DNA from: Methanosarcinaceae archaeon
GTDB lineage: Archaea > Halobacteriota > Methanosarcinia > Methanosarcinales > Methanosarcinaceae
Direction of reading: 5' to 3'
Assembly (NCBI GenBank): GCA_016926455.1
Contig: JAFGOO010000104.1
Coordinates: 1 to 9,223, forward strand
Length of the DNA: 9,223 bases
The notes below the pieces were generated by a model. The model searched no databases. It saw only the letters and a list, made by a program, of their open reading frames with translations, and was not told the origin of the DNA. Each line of letters opens with the position of its first letter. The stretch's first letter is position 1. Positions 1 through 7,020 of this stretch are shown one piece after another. A program made the position numbers and the translations under genes.

Positions 1-88
1 GGAACGAGGGGAAGGGCTTGTGGACTTGTGAACGATGGTTCAAAGAATGAAGCAAGAAGCTCCATGCGTAAGCGTGGAGCAGTTCACA
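1..88 (+). repeat. TnpB element right end, copy 1 (88-base direct repeat)
   Basis: These 88 bases match 6933-7020 at 84 positions, in the same orientation. The two copies diverge abruptly after AGTTCACA, which places the element's right boundary at about base 88. Bases 59-80 form a 9-bp stem (59-67 with 72-80, one G-U pair) capped by GTAA; eight bases follow to the boundary. A subterminal hairpin close to the end is typical of IS200/IS605 right ends. The left limit of the repeat is unknown because the window starts here. Confidence 0.8.
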
Positions 89-104
89 TCCAATCAAGTC
101 ACAA
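1..104 (+). ncRNA. Candidate omega/reRNA 3' end with downstream guide
   Basis: In studied TnpB systems the guide RNA overlaps the 3' end of tnpB and the right end, and its guide segment is the host sequence just past the element boundary. Here the GUAA-capped hairpin (59-80) sits just before the boundary at 88, so a guide would begin at about 89 with TCCAATCAAGTCACAA. Seen: hairpin and boundary. Known: the general architecture. Inferred: that this copy is transcribed. The 5' end is outside the window. Confidence 0.35.
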
Positions 105-111
105 AAGCTAA
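1..111 (+). CDS. tnpB: TnpB C-terminal tail (IS200/IS605 family), partial at left edge
   Basis: Frame 1 is open from the first base to a TAA at 109-111 and encodes 36 residues beginning GTRGRACG, which resembles the glycine-rich stretch that follows the last RuvC motif in archaeal TnpB proteins. TnpB is the RNA-guided nuclease of IS200/IS605 elements. Everything upstream, including the catalytic residues, lies outside the window, so I cannot say whether this copy is intact. The other two forward frames stop within 50 bases. The same 88 bases recur at 6933-7020 next to a recognisable RuvC-III segment, which supports the assignment. The frame has no stop inside the repeated part; the last seven codons and the stop come from flanking DNA beyond base 88. 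The family call is fairly firm; whether the tail is translated in the living cell is inference. Confidence 0.7.
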   Translation, partial: GTRGRACGLVNDGSKNEARSSMRKRGAVHIQSSHKS

Positions 112-136
112 ATACGAATCATTCAAATAAAAAAGT

Positions 137-142
137 GGAGGT
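137..142 (+). promoter_or_regulatory. Ribosome binding site deciding a UUG start
   Basis: GGAGGT lies 8 bases before a TTG at 151 and is a near-perfect complement to the archaeal 16S rRNA tail. No ATG or GTG sits at comparable spacing, so the TTG is the likely start of the membrane protein gene. Confidence 0.75.
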
Positions 143-150
143 TATTAAAA

Positions 151-750
151 TTGGTTTCGTACACAAATGTCCTTGTTTTTTGTCTGATAGCATTCGCAGC
201 TATTCACAGCCTTATGGCAAGTTTACCCTTCAAACGCCTCATTATGCGAGTCTTAGGTTCTAGGGCAGACATATTATATATGCCGGTATTCAGTTTCATC
301 GCATTGCTAACTATATTTCCACTTGCCTATCTGCTCTACAAAAATCCAGGTCCCGTTCTCTACATAGTCTCTTCTCCCTGGCGCTGGCTGATGGTGGGTG
401 GGCAATTGATTGCTGCAATCGTTGCCCCCAGAGCTTTGCTGGATGCACCACATAGATTCAAGATACGCTCGCAGCTATCTGCACCAAAGACCCCTGAAGC
501 AGGTTCCCTGAATATCCGGGGCATTTACCGATGGGTAAGGGACCCCTTTCTGCTCTCGGGACTGATCATAATCTGGCTCACTCCCTTTATGACCGTCAAC
601 TTGCTTGTCATTTACCTTTTAGCCACCATATACTTGTATCTAGGATCTCTTCACTGGGAGAAAAGACTGGTATCACAGTTTGGTGATGAATACCGGGATT
701 ACCAAAAAAAGGTTCATCGGATAATTCCCCATTTAGGAGGACATAATTAA
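151..750 (+). CDS. NnrU / isoprenylcysteine methyltransferase-like integral membrane protein
   Basis: This is a 199-residue membrane protein. Hydrophobic segments lie at about 5-25, 41-63, 78-93 and 133-165 (the last long enough for a hairpin of two helices). The C-terminal part has the layout of the NnrU/ICMT/phospholipid-methyltransferase superfamily: GIYRWVRDP at 124-132, a long hydrophobic hairpin, then a block from 166 to 193 with E170, FG at 177-178, Y181, Y184 and a closing IIP at 191-193. Members transfer a methyl group from S-adenosylmethionine to a small or lipid-linked thiol, amine or carboxylate; the substrate here is unknown. The usual R-H-P of the motif is R-D-P, so activity could be altered or lost. 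The TTG start is chosen for the strong GGAGGT. The gene starts only 62 bases after the TnpB right end, leaving little room for its own promoter, so read-through from tnpB is possible. It converges with argG and has no operon partner here. Superfamily call fairly sure, function not. Confidence 0.75.
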   Translation: MVSYTNVLVFCLIAFAAIHSLMASLPFKRLIMRVLGSRADILYMPVFSFIALLTIFPLAYLLYKNPGPVLYIVSSPWRWLMVGGQLIAAIVAPRALLDAPHRFKIRSQLSAPKTPEAGSLNIRGIYRWVRDPFLLSGLIIIWLTPFMTVNLLVIYLLATIYLYLGSLHWEKRLVSQFGDEYRDYQKKVHRIIPHLGGHN

Positions 751-1068
751 TAATTTACAAAAAACTTATTCTGTTGGTGATAGCGAAAAATTCGGGTATG
801 TAAAATACTTTGGTGCTTGTGCGATTTTGTACGAATCATGACTTATACATTAATTCAGATTGCTAATGTATTTCATTGTTCGTAAATGACAGTTAAGTGT
901 TCAACACCAAAAGATTTGACAGCCAAAAAAGTCTATGTTATTATTATTTCCTTCTTTTGATTTAAAAATATAAAATAATAATAGAAAAGTACTACTGTCT
1001 TAAAATGAGAAGTTTATAGTCAAAGAAAGCTTCTGGAGAAGTGAGTGCATAGAATATGCACTTCATTG
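751..1068. other. Gene-free tail-to-tail intergenic region
   Basis: These 318 AT-rich bases lie between the converging ends of the membrane protein gene and argG. I see no convincing reading frame, tRNA or TnpB similarity. It holds a T-rich stretch near 938-963, an 11-bp perfect AT-only inverted repeat (939-949 with 973-983) and part of the hairpin at the argG stop, all consistent with termination from both sides. Confidence 0.6.
938..963 (+). terminator. T-rich terminator candidate for the membrane protein gene
   Basis: The + strand reads as repeated TTA units, then a T/C-rich run and GATTT. Archaeal RNA polymerase often stops at U-rich tracts without needing a hairpin. The left arm of an 11-bp AT inverted repeat (939-949) falls within it, and its partner at 973-983 gives the opposite strand a U-rich tract too, so the site may act in both directions. 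It is 188 bases past the stop codon, so a nearer site could exist. Confidence 0.35.
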
Positions 1069-1076
1069 TCACTTCT
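1037..1076 (-). terminator. Nested hairpin across the argG stop codon
   Basis: An outer 8-bp arm pair (1037-1044 with 1069-1076) encloses a perfect inner stem (GTGCATA at 1045-1051 with TATGCAC at 1055-1061, loop of three bases); seven bases are left unpaired on one side. The outer arm includes the argG TGA at 1069-1071. On the argG strand the structure is followed by a moderately U-rich stretch. It could be a terminator or a 3'-end stabilising structure. Confidence 0.4.
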
Positions 1077-2253
1077 TATCCACAAACTTCTTGTAGAGCC
1101 GTGCTTGGAAGCCATGGTATTTGGCAAACCCCTCGGCATCCTTCTGGTCAATGCTCGTACTGTCAAAGGAGACTAGGTCTCCGGAATAAAGGGCATATGG
1201 TGATGTTCTTCCCAATATGGTCAAACTACCTTTATACAACTTAACCGTCACCTTACCTGTAACGCGTTCCTGTGTCTTATCGATGAAGGCATTAAGGTCA
1301 GCAAACAGAGGTTCATCCACAAGTCCGTAGTATGCAAGTTCTGACCACTGTGCATCGACTATTGCCTTGAACTTAAGTTCCGCGCGGGTGAGCACAAGTT
1401 TTTCGAGGTCCCTGTGGGCTGTCAACAGGACAGTTGCTGCAGGGTGTTCATAATTCTCCCGAGCCTTTAATCCGAGCACGCGGTCCTCAATCATATCGGT
1501 GCGGCCAACGCCGTGTGACCCCGCAATCCTGTTAAGCCTTTCAATCAACTCCACACCATCAAGAATTTCATCACCAATAGACACAGGTACACCGTTATCG
1601 AACCCAATCTCCATGACCTGTGCATCAGGTGCTTTTTCTGGGAAAACCGTCCACTTGTATATATCTTCAGGTGGAACATAGCCCGGATCTTCCAGTTTGC
1701 CGCCTTCTATGCTCCGGCTCCAGATGTTCTCGTCCACACTCCAAGGCTTGGCAGTGGTCACACTTACAGGTATCCCATGGTCTCTGGCATACTCTATCTC
1801 CCACTCACGGGTCAAGTTCATGTCCCTCATTGGTGCAAAGACCTCCATGTCTGTAAGCCTGAACACTGCCTCAAAACGAAGCTGGTCATTGCCCTTGCCG
1901 GTACAACCATGAGCCAGTGCATCTGCACCTTCCCTTTCGGCTATCTCCACAACCTTTTTAGCAATAAGTGGGCGAGCGATTGACGTACCCATCACGTACC
2001 CTTCATAATCTCCATTTGCTTTGATGAGCGGGAAAATATAATCACCCACAAACTCCTCCCTCACATCAAGGGTATAGTGCTTATCGCTGATTTTCTTTGC
2101 CTTCTCCTCTGCCTCTGCAATATCTTCGCGGGGCTGTCCGACATCCACTGCCACGGTAATTACCTCATCACAACCGTATTCCTCCTTGAGAATCGGTATA
2201 CATACAGAGGTATCCAAACCTCCTGAATACGCTAAAACTACTTTCTTTAACAT
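1069..2253 (-). CDS. argG: Argininosuccinate synthase
   Basis: This cytoplasmic enzyme joins citrulline and aspartate, using ATP, to make argininosuccinate, the penultimate step of arginine synthesis. The 394-residue length is normal for the family. The N-terminal ATP-pyrophosphatase loop AYSGGLDTS is at 8-16, followed by VDVGQ at 36-40, HGCTGKGNDQLRFE at 115-128, NIWSRSIEGG at 176-185 and a conserved segment around 255-273 (IEDRVLGLKARENYEH). All expected signature regions are present with no frameshift. The ATG start has a GAGGG Shine-Dalgarno on the minus strand (plus bases 2263-2267), about 9 bases upstream. It lies 43 bases after carB on the same strand, so it is probably cotranscribed as the last gene of carA-carB-argG, which links carbamoyl phosphate supply to its arginine use. 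A hairpin spans the stop codon. Confidence 0.96.
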   Translation of the reverse strand: MLKKVVLAYSGGLDTSVCIPILKEEYGCDEVITVAVDVGQPREDIAEAEEKAKKISDKHYTLDVREEFVGDYIFPLIKANGDYEGYVMGTSIARPLIAKKVVEIAEREGADALAHGCTGKGNDQLRFEAVFRLTDMEVFAPMRDMNLTREWEIEYARDHGIPVSVTTAKPWSVDENIWSRSIEGGKLEDPGYVPPEDIYKWTVFPEKAPDAQVMEIGFDNGVPVSIGDEILDGVELIERLNRIAGSHGVGRTDMIEDRVLGLKARENYEHPAATVLLTAHRDLEKLVLTRAELKFKAIVDAQWSELAYYGLVDEPLFADLNAFIDKTQERVTGKVTVKLYKGSLTILGRTSPYALYSGDLVSFDSTSIDQKDAEGFAKYHGFQARLYKKFVDKK

Positions 2254-2296
2254 ATTTTCAATCCCTCATCATAAATAATTGAGAATTTATGAAATG

Positions 2297-5200
2297 TTAT
2301 TTTCCAATTTCCTGCAGGACTTGTTTATGGTACTCATTGATCGACTTAATGGTAAGCTGATCTGTTTTCATCGATTCGATGGCATCTGCTGCTGCGAGTG
2401 CTGCTTGGATGGTTGTAATATAGGGTACCTTAAAGTCCACTGCAGCAAGGCGTATCCGAAACCCGTCTTTCCGTCCCTGCTTGCTTGTGGGAGTATTGAT
2501 GATCAACGCAACATCATCCCTTCGCATCATATCAATCACATTTGGACTACCTTCATGTACCTTATTTACGGTTTCCATCATAATACCATGTTCTGCTAGG
2601 TAATTTACTGTCCCACGTGTGCCCATAAGTTCGAGTCCTACATCCTGCATCTTTTGTGCGACCTTCACTATCTTTTCCTTGTCCTCATTACGTATGGACA
2701 TGAATACCTTCCCGGTCAGTGGCAGCAGGTTATCCGCACTAAGCTGTGCCTTGAAGAATGCCCGTCCTGCATCATAGTCAATACCCATGACCTCACCTGT
2801 GCTTTTCATCTCTGGCCCAAGAACAGTGTCTACACCTGGAAGTTTGTCAAAAGGCAGGAGCACTTCTTTCACTGACACATGCCTTACCTCAGGCTCTTTC
2901 TTCTGTGTATACCCCAGATCCTTTAGAGTATGCCCGATGATTACCTGAGCCGCTATCTTTGCAAGTGGAAGACCCACAGCTTTTGAGACAAAAGGTATCG
3001 TTCGGCTGGAACGAGGATTTGCCTCAAGAACAAAAACTTGCCCGCCCTTCTCAGCCATCTGGATGTTGATAAGTCCTTTCACATTGAGAGCTAGAGCAAT
3101 CTTTCGAGTATAATCACGCACAACTTCAAGTGTATTCTCTGAAAGAGACTGCGGAGGTATCACACAGGCGGAATCGCCGGAATGCACACCTGCTTCCTCG
3201 ATATGCTCCATGATCGCACCAATCAGCACATCTCTGCCATCGCACACAGCATCAACGTCAATCTCGACTGCGCCTTCAATAAAATCGTCGATCAAAATTG
3301 GATGTTCAGGAGATACCCTTACAGCCTCACGCATATATCGCTCAAGGTCGGTCCGGTCGTATACGATCTCCATAGCCCTCCCGCCAAGCACATAGGACGG
3401 TCTCACAAGCACAGGATATTCTATACGGCATGCAACCTCATGTGCCTCTTCCCTTGATGTAGCACATCCTGCATCTGGCTGGTTGATGCCCAGTTTTTTC
3501 ATCATCGAATTAAATTTCTCACGGTCTTCTGCAATATCGATGTCCTCAGGAGAAGTGCCAAGTATCACGGTATCAATGTCGTCCCTTCGATTAAGCTCCC
3601 TCTTAAGCGGCAACGCCAGATTTACGGACGTCTGCCCACCGAACTGGACCAACACACCATATGGTCGCTCACGCTCGACAACGTTCATAACGTCTTCAAG
3701 GGTAAGAGGTTCGAAGAAAAGCTTATCGGAAGTATCATAGTCTGTGGAAACCGTTTCAGGATTATTATTGATAATATGCGCCTCCATACCCTCTTCACGG
3801 ATCGCTGATACTGCATGAACGGTACAGTAATCAAACTCAATACCCTGTCCGATGCGGATCGGTCCCGCACCAAGGATCAAAACCTTTTTACGGTCAGAAG
3901 GGTCTGCTTCGCACATGGTCTCGTAACATGAATAGTAATACGGTGTCTCTGCCGCAAACTCCGCTGCACAGGTATCCACCATCTTGTAGGTGGCTGTGAT
4001 TCCACACTTTCGCCGAAGATCATTGATATCTTCCCTCGTCCTGCCTGTTAGTTCAGCAATCATTGAATCAGTAAATCCAAGTCGTTTTGCTTCTCTCAGT
4101 ACAGCTGTCGGTATATTGCCGGTTTGTGCACATTCCTTGATGGTATCTTCCATAGCCACGATATTACTGATTTTACGTATGAAGAACGGATTGATACTGG
4201 TGAGCTGTGAAATCTCCTCAAAAGAAAATCCTGACCTGAGAGCGTGATAAATAACAAACAAACGTTCGCTTGTGGGAGTTTTCAGAAGTGTGATAATTTC
4301 ATTCAGGTCCCATCTGCCTTCTCCAAAGGTGTTTTTTATATCAAGTGAGCGGACAGCCTTGAGCATTGATTCCTCGATAGTGCGACCGATTGCCATTACC
4401 TCACCCGTACTCTTCATGGCTGTGGTAAGCGTCTTATCGGCTGTCACGAACTTATCAAACGGCCATCTGGGAATCTTTGTGACCACATAATCTATCGTCG
4501 GCTCAAAGGATGCTGGCGTCTTTTTTGTCACATCGTTCAGTATCTCATCAAGTGTCATACCAATGGCAATCTTTGCGGTGACCCTGGCAATGGGATACCC
4601 TGTTGCTTTTGATGCAAGGGCTGATGAACGGGAAACACGCGGGTTAACCTCCACAATCCTGTACTCACCGTCTTTAACAGCGAACTGTATATTACACCCA
4701 CCTTCTATCTCGAATGCACGGATGATCTTTATTGCTGCGGTCCTGAGCATTTGGTGTTCTTCATCGTTAAGGGTCTGGGAAGGCGTTACAACAATGGATT
4801 CGCCGGTATGTATTCCCATGGGATCAAGGTTTTCCATGTTACAGATGACAATACAGGTGTCATTGGAATCCCGCATCACCTCATACTCGAACTCACCCCA
4901 CCCAATCACGCTTTCCTCGATCAGAACCTGATTGATTCGGCTGCGTCTGAGGCCACGTTCCGTGATCTCAAGAAGTTCTTCCCTCGTATGCGCGATTCCA
5001 CCGCCTGCTCCTCCGAGTGTGTATGCAGGACGGATAATCAGCGGAAGCCCCAAATCACAAATGAGTTCTTCTGCATCTTTCAACGAAGATACTGCTTTGC
5101 TTCGCGGCACCCTTTCCCCGATTCGTTCCATTGTCTGCTTGAAAAGCTCACGATCTTCGGTGTTCTTGATTGCTTCAAGGGAGGTTCCTAAAAGTTTTAC

Positions 5201-5536
5201 TTCGTACCTGTCAAAAACACCATTTTCCGCAAGTTCACTGGTAATGTTCAATCCAGTCTGTCCACCGATTCCAGCAATAATACCATCTGGACGCTCTTTT
5301 TCTATTATCTTTTCTATAATCTTTGCATCCAAGGGCTCGATATAGACAGCATCTGCCATTTCCGGGTCGGTCATAATGGTCGCGGGGTTCGAATTTACGA
5401 GCACCACTTCCATATCCTCTTCCTTTAAGGACCTGCATGCCTGACTGCCAGAAAAATCAAACTCTGCTGCCTGACCAATCATGATCGGACCTGAACCGAT
5501 TAGAAGAACCTTCTTAATATCTTCCCGCTTTGACAT
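2297..5536 (-). CDS. carB: Carbamoyl-phosphate synthase large subunit
   Basis: CarB uses two ATP, bicarbonate and ammonia channelled from CarA to make carbamoyl phosphate for arginine and pyrimidines. At 1079 residues it is the full fused form (E. coli CarB is about the same size); some methanogens split it into two genes. The two homologous synthetase halves are clear. The carboxyphosphate half has GSGPIMIGQAAEFDFSG at 14-30, the ATP-grasp loop RPAYTLGGAGGG at 169-180 and EVNPRVSRSSALASKATG at 296-313. An oligomerisation region spans about 400-545. The carbamoyl-phosphate half repeats these as GAGPIRIGQGIEFDY at 556-570, RPSYVLGGRAMEI at 712-724 and EANPRSSRTIPFVSKAVG at 838-855. A C-terminal MGS-like allosteric domain runs from about 938 to 1079, with GTRGT at 972-976 and INTPT at 1013-1017. 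The ATG shares one base with the carA stop (TAATG), and GGGAG lies 7 bases upstream inside carA, so translational coupling is likely. No defects seen. Confidence 0.97.
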   Translation of the reverse strand: MSKREDIKKVLLIGSGPIMIGQAAEFDFSGSQACRSLKEEDMEVVLVNSNPATIMTDPEMADAVYIEPLDAKIIEKIIEKERPDGIIAGIGGQTGLNITSELAENGVFDRYEVKLLGTSLEAIKNTEDRELFKQTMERIGERVPRSKAVSSLKDAEELICDLGLPLIIRPAYTLGGAGGGIAHTREELLEITERGLRRSRINQVLIEESVIGWGEFEYEVMRDSNDTCIVICNMENLDPMGIHTGESIVVTPSQTLNDEEHQMLRTAAIKIIRAFEIEGGCNIQFAVKDGEYRIVEVNPRVSRSSALASKATGYPIARVTAKIAIGMTLDEILNDVTKKTPASFEPTIDYVVTKIPRWPFDKFVTADKTLTTAMKSTGEVMAIGRTIEESMLKAVRSLDIKNTFGEGRWDLNEIITLLKTPTSERLFVIYHALRSGFSFEEISQLTSINPFFIRKISNIVAMEDTIKECAQTGNIPTAVLREAKRLGFTDSMIAELTGRTREDINDLRRKCGITATYKMVDTCAAEFAAETPYYYSCYETMCEADPSDRKKVLILGAGPIRIGQGIEFDYCTVHAVSAIREEGMEAHIINNNPETVSTDYDTSDKLFFEPLTLEDVMNVVERERPYGVLVQFGGQTSVNLALPLKRELNRRDDIDTVILGTSPEDIDIAEDREKFNSMMKKLGINQPDAGCATSREEAHEVACRIEYPVLVRPSYVLGGRAMEIVYDRTDLERYMREAVRVSPEHPILIDDFIEGAVEIDVDAVCDGRDVLIGAIMEHIEEAGVHSGDSACVIPPQSLSENTLEVVRDYTRKIALALNVKGLINIQMAEKGGQVFVLEANPRSSRTIPFVSKAVGLPLAKIAAQVIIGHTLKDLGYTQKKEPEVRHVSVKEVLLPFDKLPGVDTVLGPEMKSTGEVMGIDYDAGRAFFKAQLSADNLLPLTGKVFMSIRNEDKEKIVKVAQKMQDVGLELMGTRGTVNYLAEHGIMMETVNKVHEGSPNVIDMMRRDDVALIINTPTSKQGRKDGFRIRLAAVDFKVPYITTIQAALAAADAIESMKTDQLTIKSINEYHKQVLQEIGK

Positions 5537-6633
5537 TATCCATCTCCCTCTATAGACCTGAGAACTTTGTCAAAAAAAGCCTTTTCAGTATCCATGGGAC
5601 CTGGATGTGCTTCCGGATGGTACTGGACACAAAAGATGTCCAGATAATTGTGGGAAATGCCCTCTACTGTGCCATCGTTGGCATTGAACTGGGTGATGGA
5701 GACATCTGTATCTTCAAGGGAACCCCTATCAACTGCAAATCCATGGTTCTGTGATGTGATATATACGATCCCGGATTCGATATCCTTCACCGGCTGATTT
5801 GCACCACGGTGTCCGAACTTGAGTTTATATGTTTCCGCACCAAGGGCAAGAGCAATCACCTGATGCCCGAGGCATATCCCTGCTATTGAAAACTCTCCCG
5901 CAAATTCGGCCACAGCAGCAATTGCATCCTTTGCTTGAATCGGGTCTCCCGGTCCGTTGGTCAAAAAGAGCAGATCCGGCTCACATGCTTCGATTATGGA
6001 TGTGGATGTGCCAGCAGGTACCACTGTTACATCGATACCACGCCTAAGAAGATTTGCAACTATGTTTCTTTTCATCCCAAGGTCGATGACCACCGCATGC
6101 TTTGGTTTTCTGAATTGGAATTTTTCACTTTTTATATGATACGGCTTTGGACAGGTGACCTGCGAGATCAGGTCTATGGTTGATATGTCGGGCTGTTCCA
6201 GGGCAAGCTGCACTGCTTCTTCGCCATCATTACTACCGTTAATAAGAGCAGCACGCATTGTTCCATGCTCACGGGTCTTTATGGTGAGCATACGCGTGTC
6301 AACACCTGAAATACCAGGTTTTCCTTCGTCTTCCATTAAAACGTGGATAGTGCGCGTAGACTTATGGTGGCTGGGTTCAGCACATGCTTCTCGGACCACG
6401 ACCCCTTCAGCTTTGACTCCATCCGACTGGAAACACTCTCCACTAACTCCATAATTTCCAATAAGGGGATATGTGAACATCAATATCTGACCCTTGTAAG
6501 ACGGGTCAGTGAGGGCTTCCTCATACCCGGTGTATTGCGTTGTAAAAACAAGCTCCCCACAAACAGTACCTTCGGCACCGAATCCGGTTCCTTTTATAAT
6601 TGTTCCATCTTCTAATCCTATTACTGAATTCAT
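5536..6633 (-). CDS. carA: Carbamoyl-phosphate synthase small subunit (glutamine amidotransferase)
   Basis: CarA hydrolyses glutamine and passes ammonia to CarB. The N-terminal CarA-specific domain covers about residues 1-165 and opens with GLEDGTIIKGTGFGAEG. The C-terminal class I glutaminase domain has the nucleophile in GICLGHQ (C254 counted from this start), the NGPGDP loop at 226-231 and the His/Glu partners in VQYHPE (H339, E341). Length is 365 residues, usual for the family. An in-frame GTG at 6648 would add five residues, but I prefer the ATG at 6633 because family members begin only a few residues before the GLEDGT segment, GTGAAGG lies 8 bases upstream of this ATG, and the TATA-like box at 6668-6680 would start transcription at about 6646, at or past the GTG. 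This is the first gene of carA-carB-argG; its stop overlaps the carB start by one base. Confidence 0.95.
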   Translation of the reverse strand: MNSVIGLEDGTIIKGTGFGAEGTVCGELVFTTQYTGYEEALTDPSYKGQILMFTYPLIGNYGVSGECFQSDGVKAEGVVVREACAEPSHHKSTRTIHVLMEDEGKPGISGVDTRMLTIKTREHGTMRAALINGSNDGEEAVQLALEQPDISTIDLISQVTCPKPYHIKSEKFQFRKPKHAVVIDLGMKRNIVANLLRRGIDVTVVPAGTSTSIIEACEPDLLFLTNGPGDPIQAKDAIAAVAEFAGEFSIAGICLGHQVIALALGAETYKLKFGHRGANQPVKDIESGIVYITSQNHGFAVDRGSLEDTDVSITQFNANDGTVEGISHNYLDIFCVQYHPEAHPGPMDTEKAFFDKVLRSIEGDG

Positions 6634-6667
6634 TTTGAGAACCTTCACATAGATAACCCGTATGGGG

Positions 6668-6680
6668 TATAAGTATTTCG
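6668..6680 (-). promoter_or_regulatory. BRE/TATA-like promoter element of carA
   Basis: The minus strand reads CGAAATACTTATA from 6680 to 6668, a purine-rich BRE-like part followed by a TATA-like octamer. The usual archaeal spacing of about 25 bases puts transcription start near 6646, giving a leader of roughly 13 bases that contains GTGAAGG before the ATG. A second AT-rich TATA candidate lies further up at about 6745-6761. No operator repeat is evident. Confidence 0.5.
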
Positions 6681-6856
6681 ATGGCGTGAATATTTTGAAA
6701 TTCTAATGTTGTGCTTTGTATCTCACTTTCCGCAGGTATCTCTTAATTTTTAAATATTTTTACAGCTATTGTTTCTCTATAAAAAATTTGATATTCATTC
6801 AAAGTGTTTTCGTATATATTTTAACTTATAAGCCGAGAAGTCTCCTTTCGTAAGAT
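6681..6856. other. AT-rich spacer between carA promoter and tnpB remnant
   Basis: I see no coding potential here. It is strongly AT-rich around 6745-6835 and may contain a distal carA promoter. No zinc-finger or other TnpB segment can be read upstream of 6857, so the transposon remnant seems to begin there. Confidence 0.5.
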
Positions 6857-6932
6857 GGGGATATCAATGCTGCAATCAAGATCAAGAAGTTTGCACTCCA
6901 AAATCAAAATCTAATAACCTTTTGATACCTTC

Positions 6933-7020
6933 GGAACGAGGGGAAGGGCTTGTGGACTTGTGAACGATGGTTCAAAGAATGAATCAAGAAGCTTCATGCG
7001 TAAGTGTGGAGTAGTTCACA
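6933..7020 (+). repeat. TnpB element right end, copy 2 (88-base direct repeat)
   Basis: It matches bases 1-88 at 84 of 88 positions. The differences are G to T at 6984 and C to T at 6994, 7005 and 7012. The hairpin at 6991-7012 keeps all nine pairs and the GTAA loop, with three G-C pairs replaced by G-U. Similarity ends sharply after AGTTCACA at 7020. All four substitutions change the encoded residue (A to S, S to F, R to C, A to V). Confidence 0.8.

Noticed and set aside
751..1068. A small gene, tRNA or CRISPR repeat in the convergent intergenic region
   Set aside because: No start with a ribosome binding site leads into a sensible frame, no cloverleaf or T-loop sequence is visible, and no regularly spaced repeat occurs.
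3182..5345. Several 60-146 codon forward-strand open frames opposite carB
   Set aside because: They lie antisense to a fully conserved carB, lack ribosome binding sites and resemble no family; they are shadows of carB codon use.
89..6932. The two direct right ends as borders of a composite transposon carrying carAB-argG
   Set aside because: Both are right ends in the same orientation, no left end is visible between or beside them, and the flanked genes are ordinary chromosomal biosynthesis genes with no foreign signature. They look like independent insertions.
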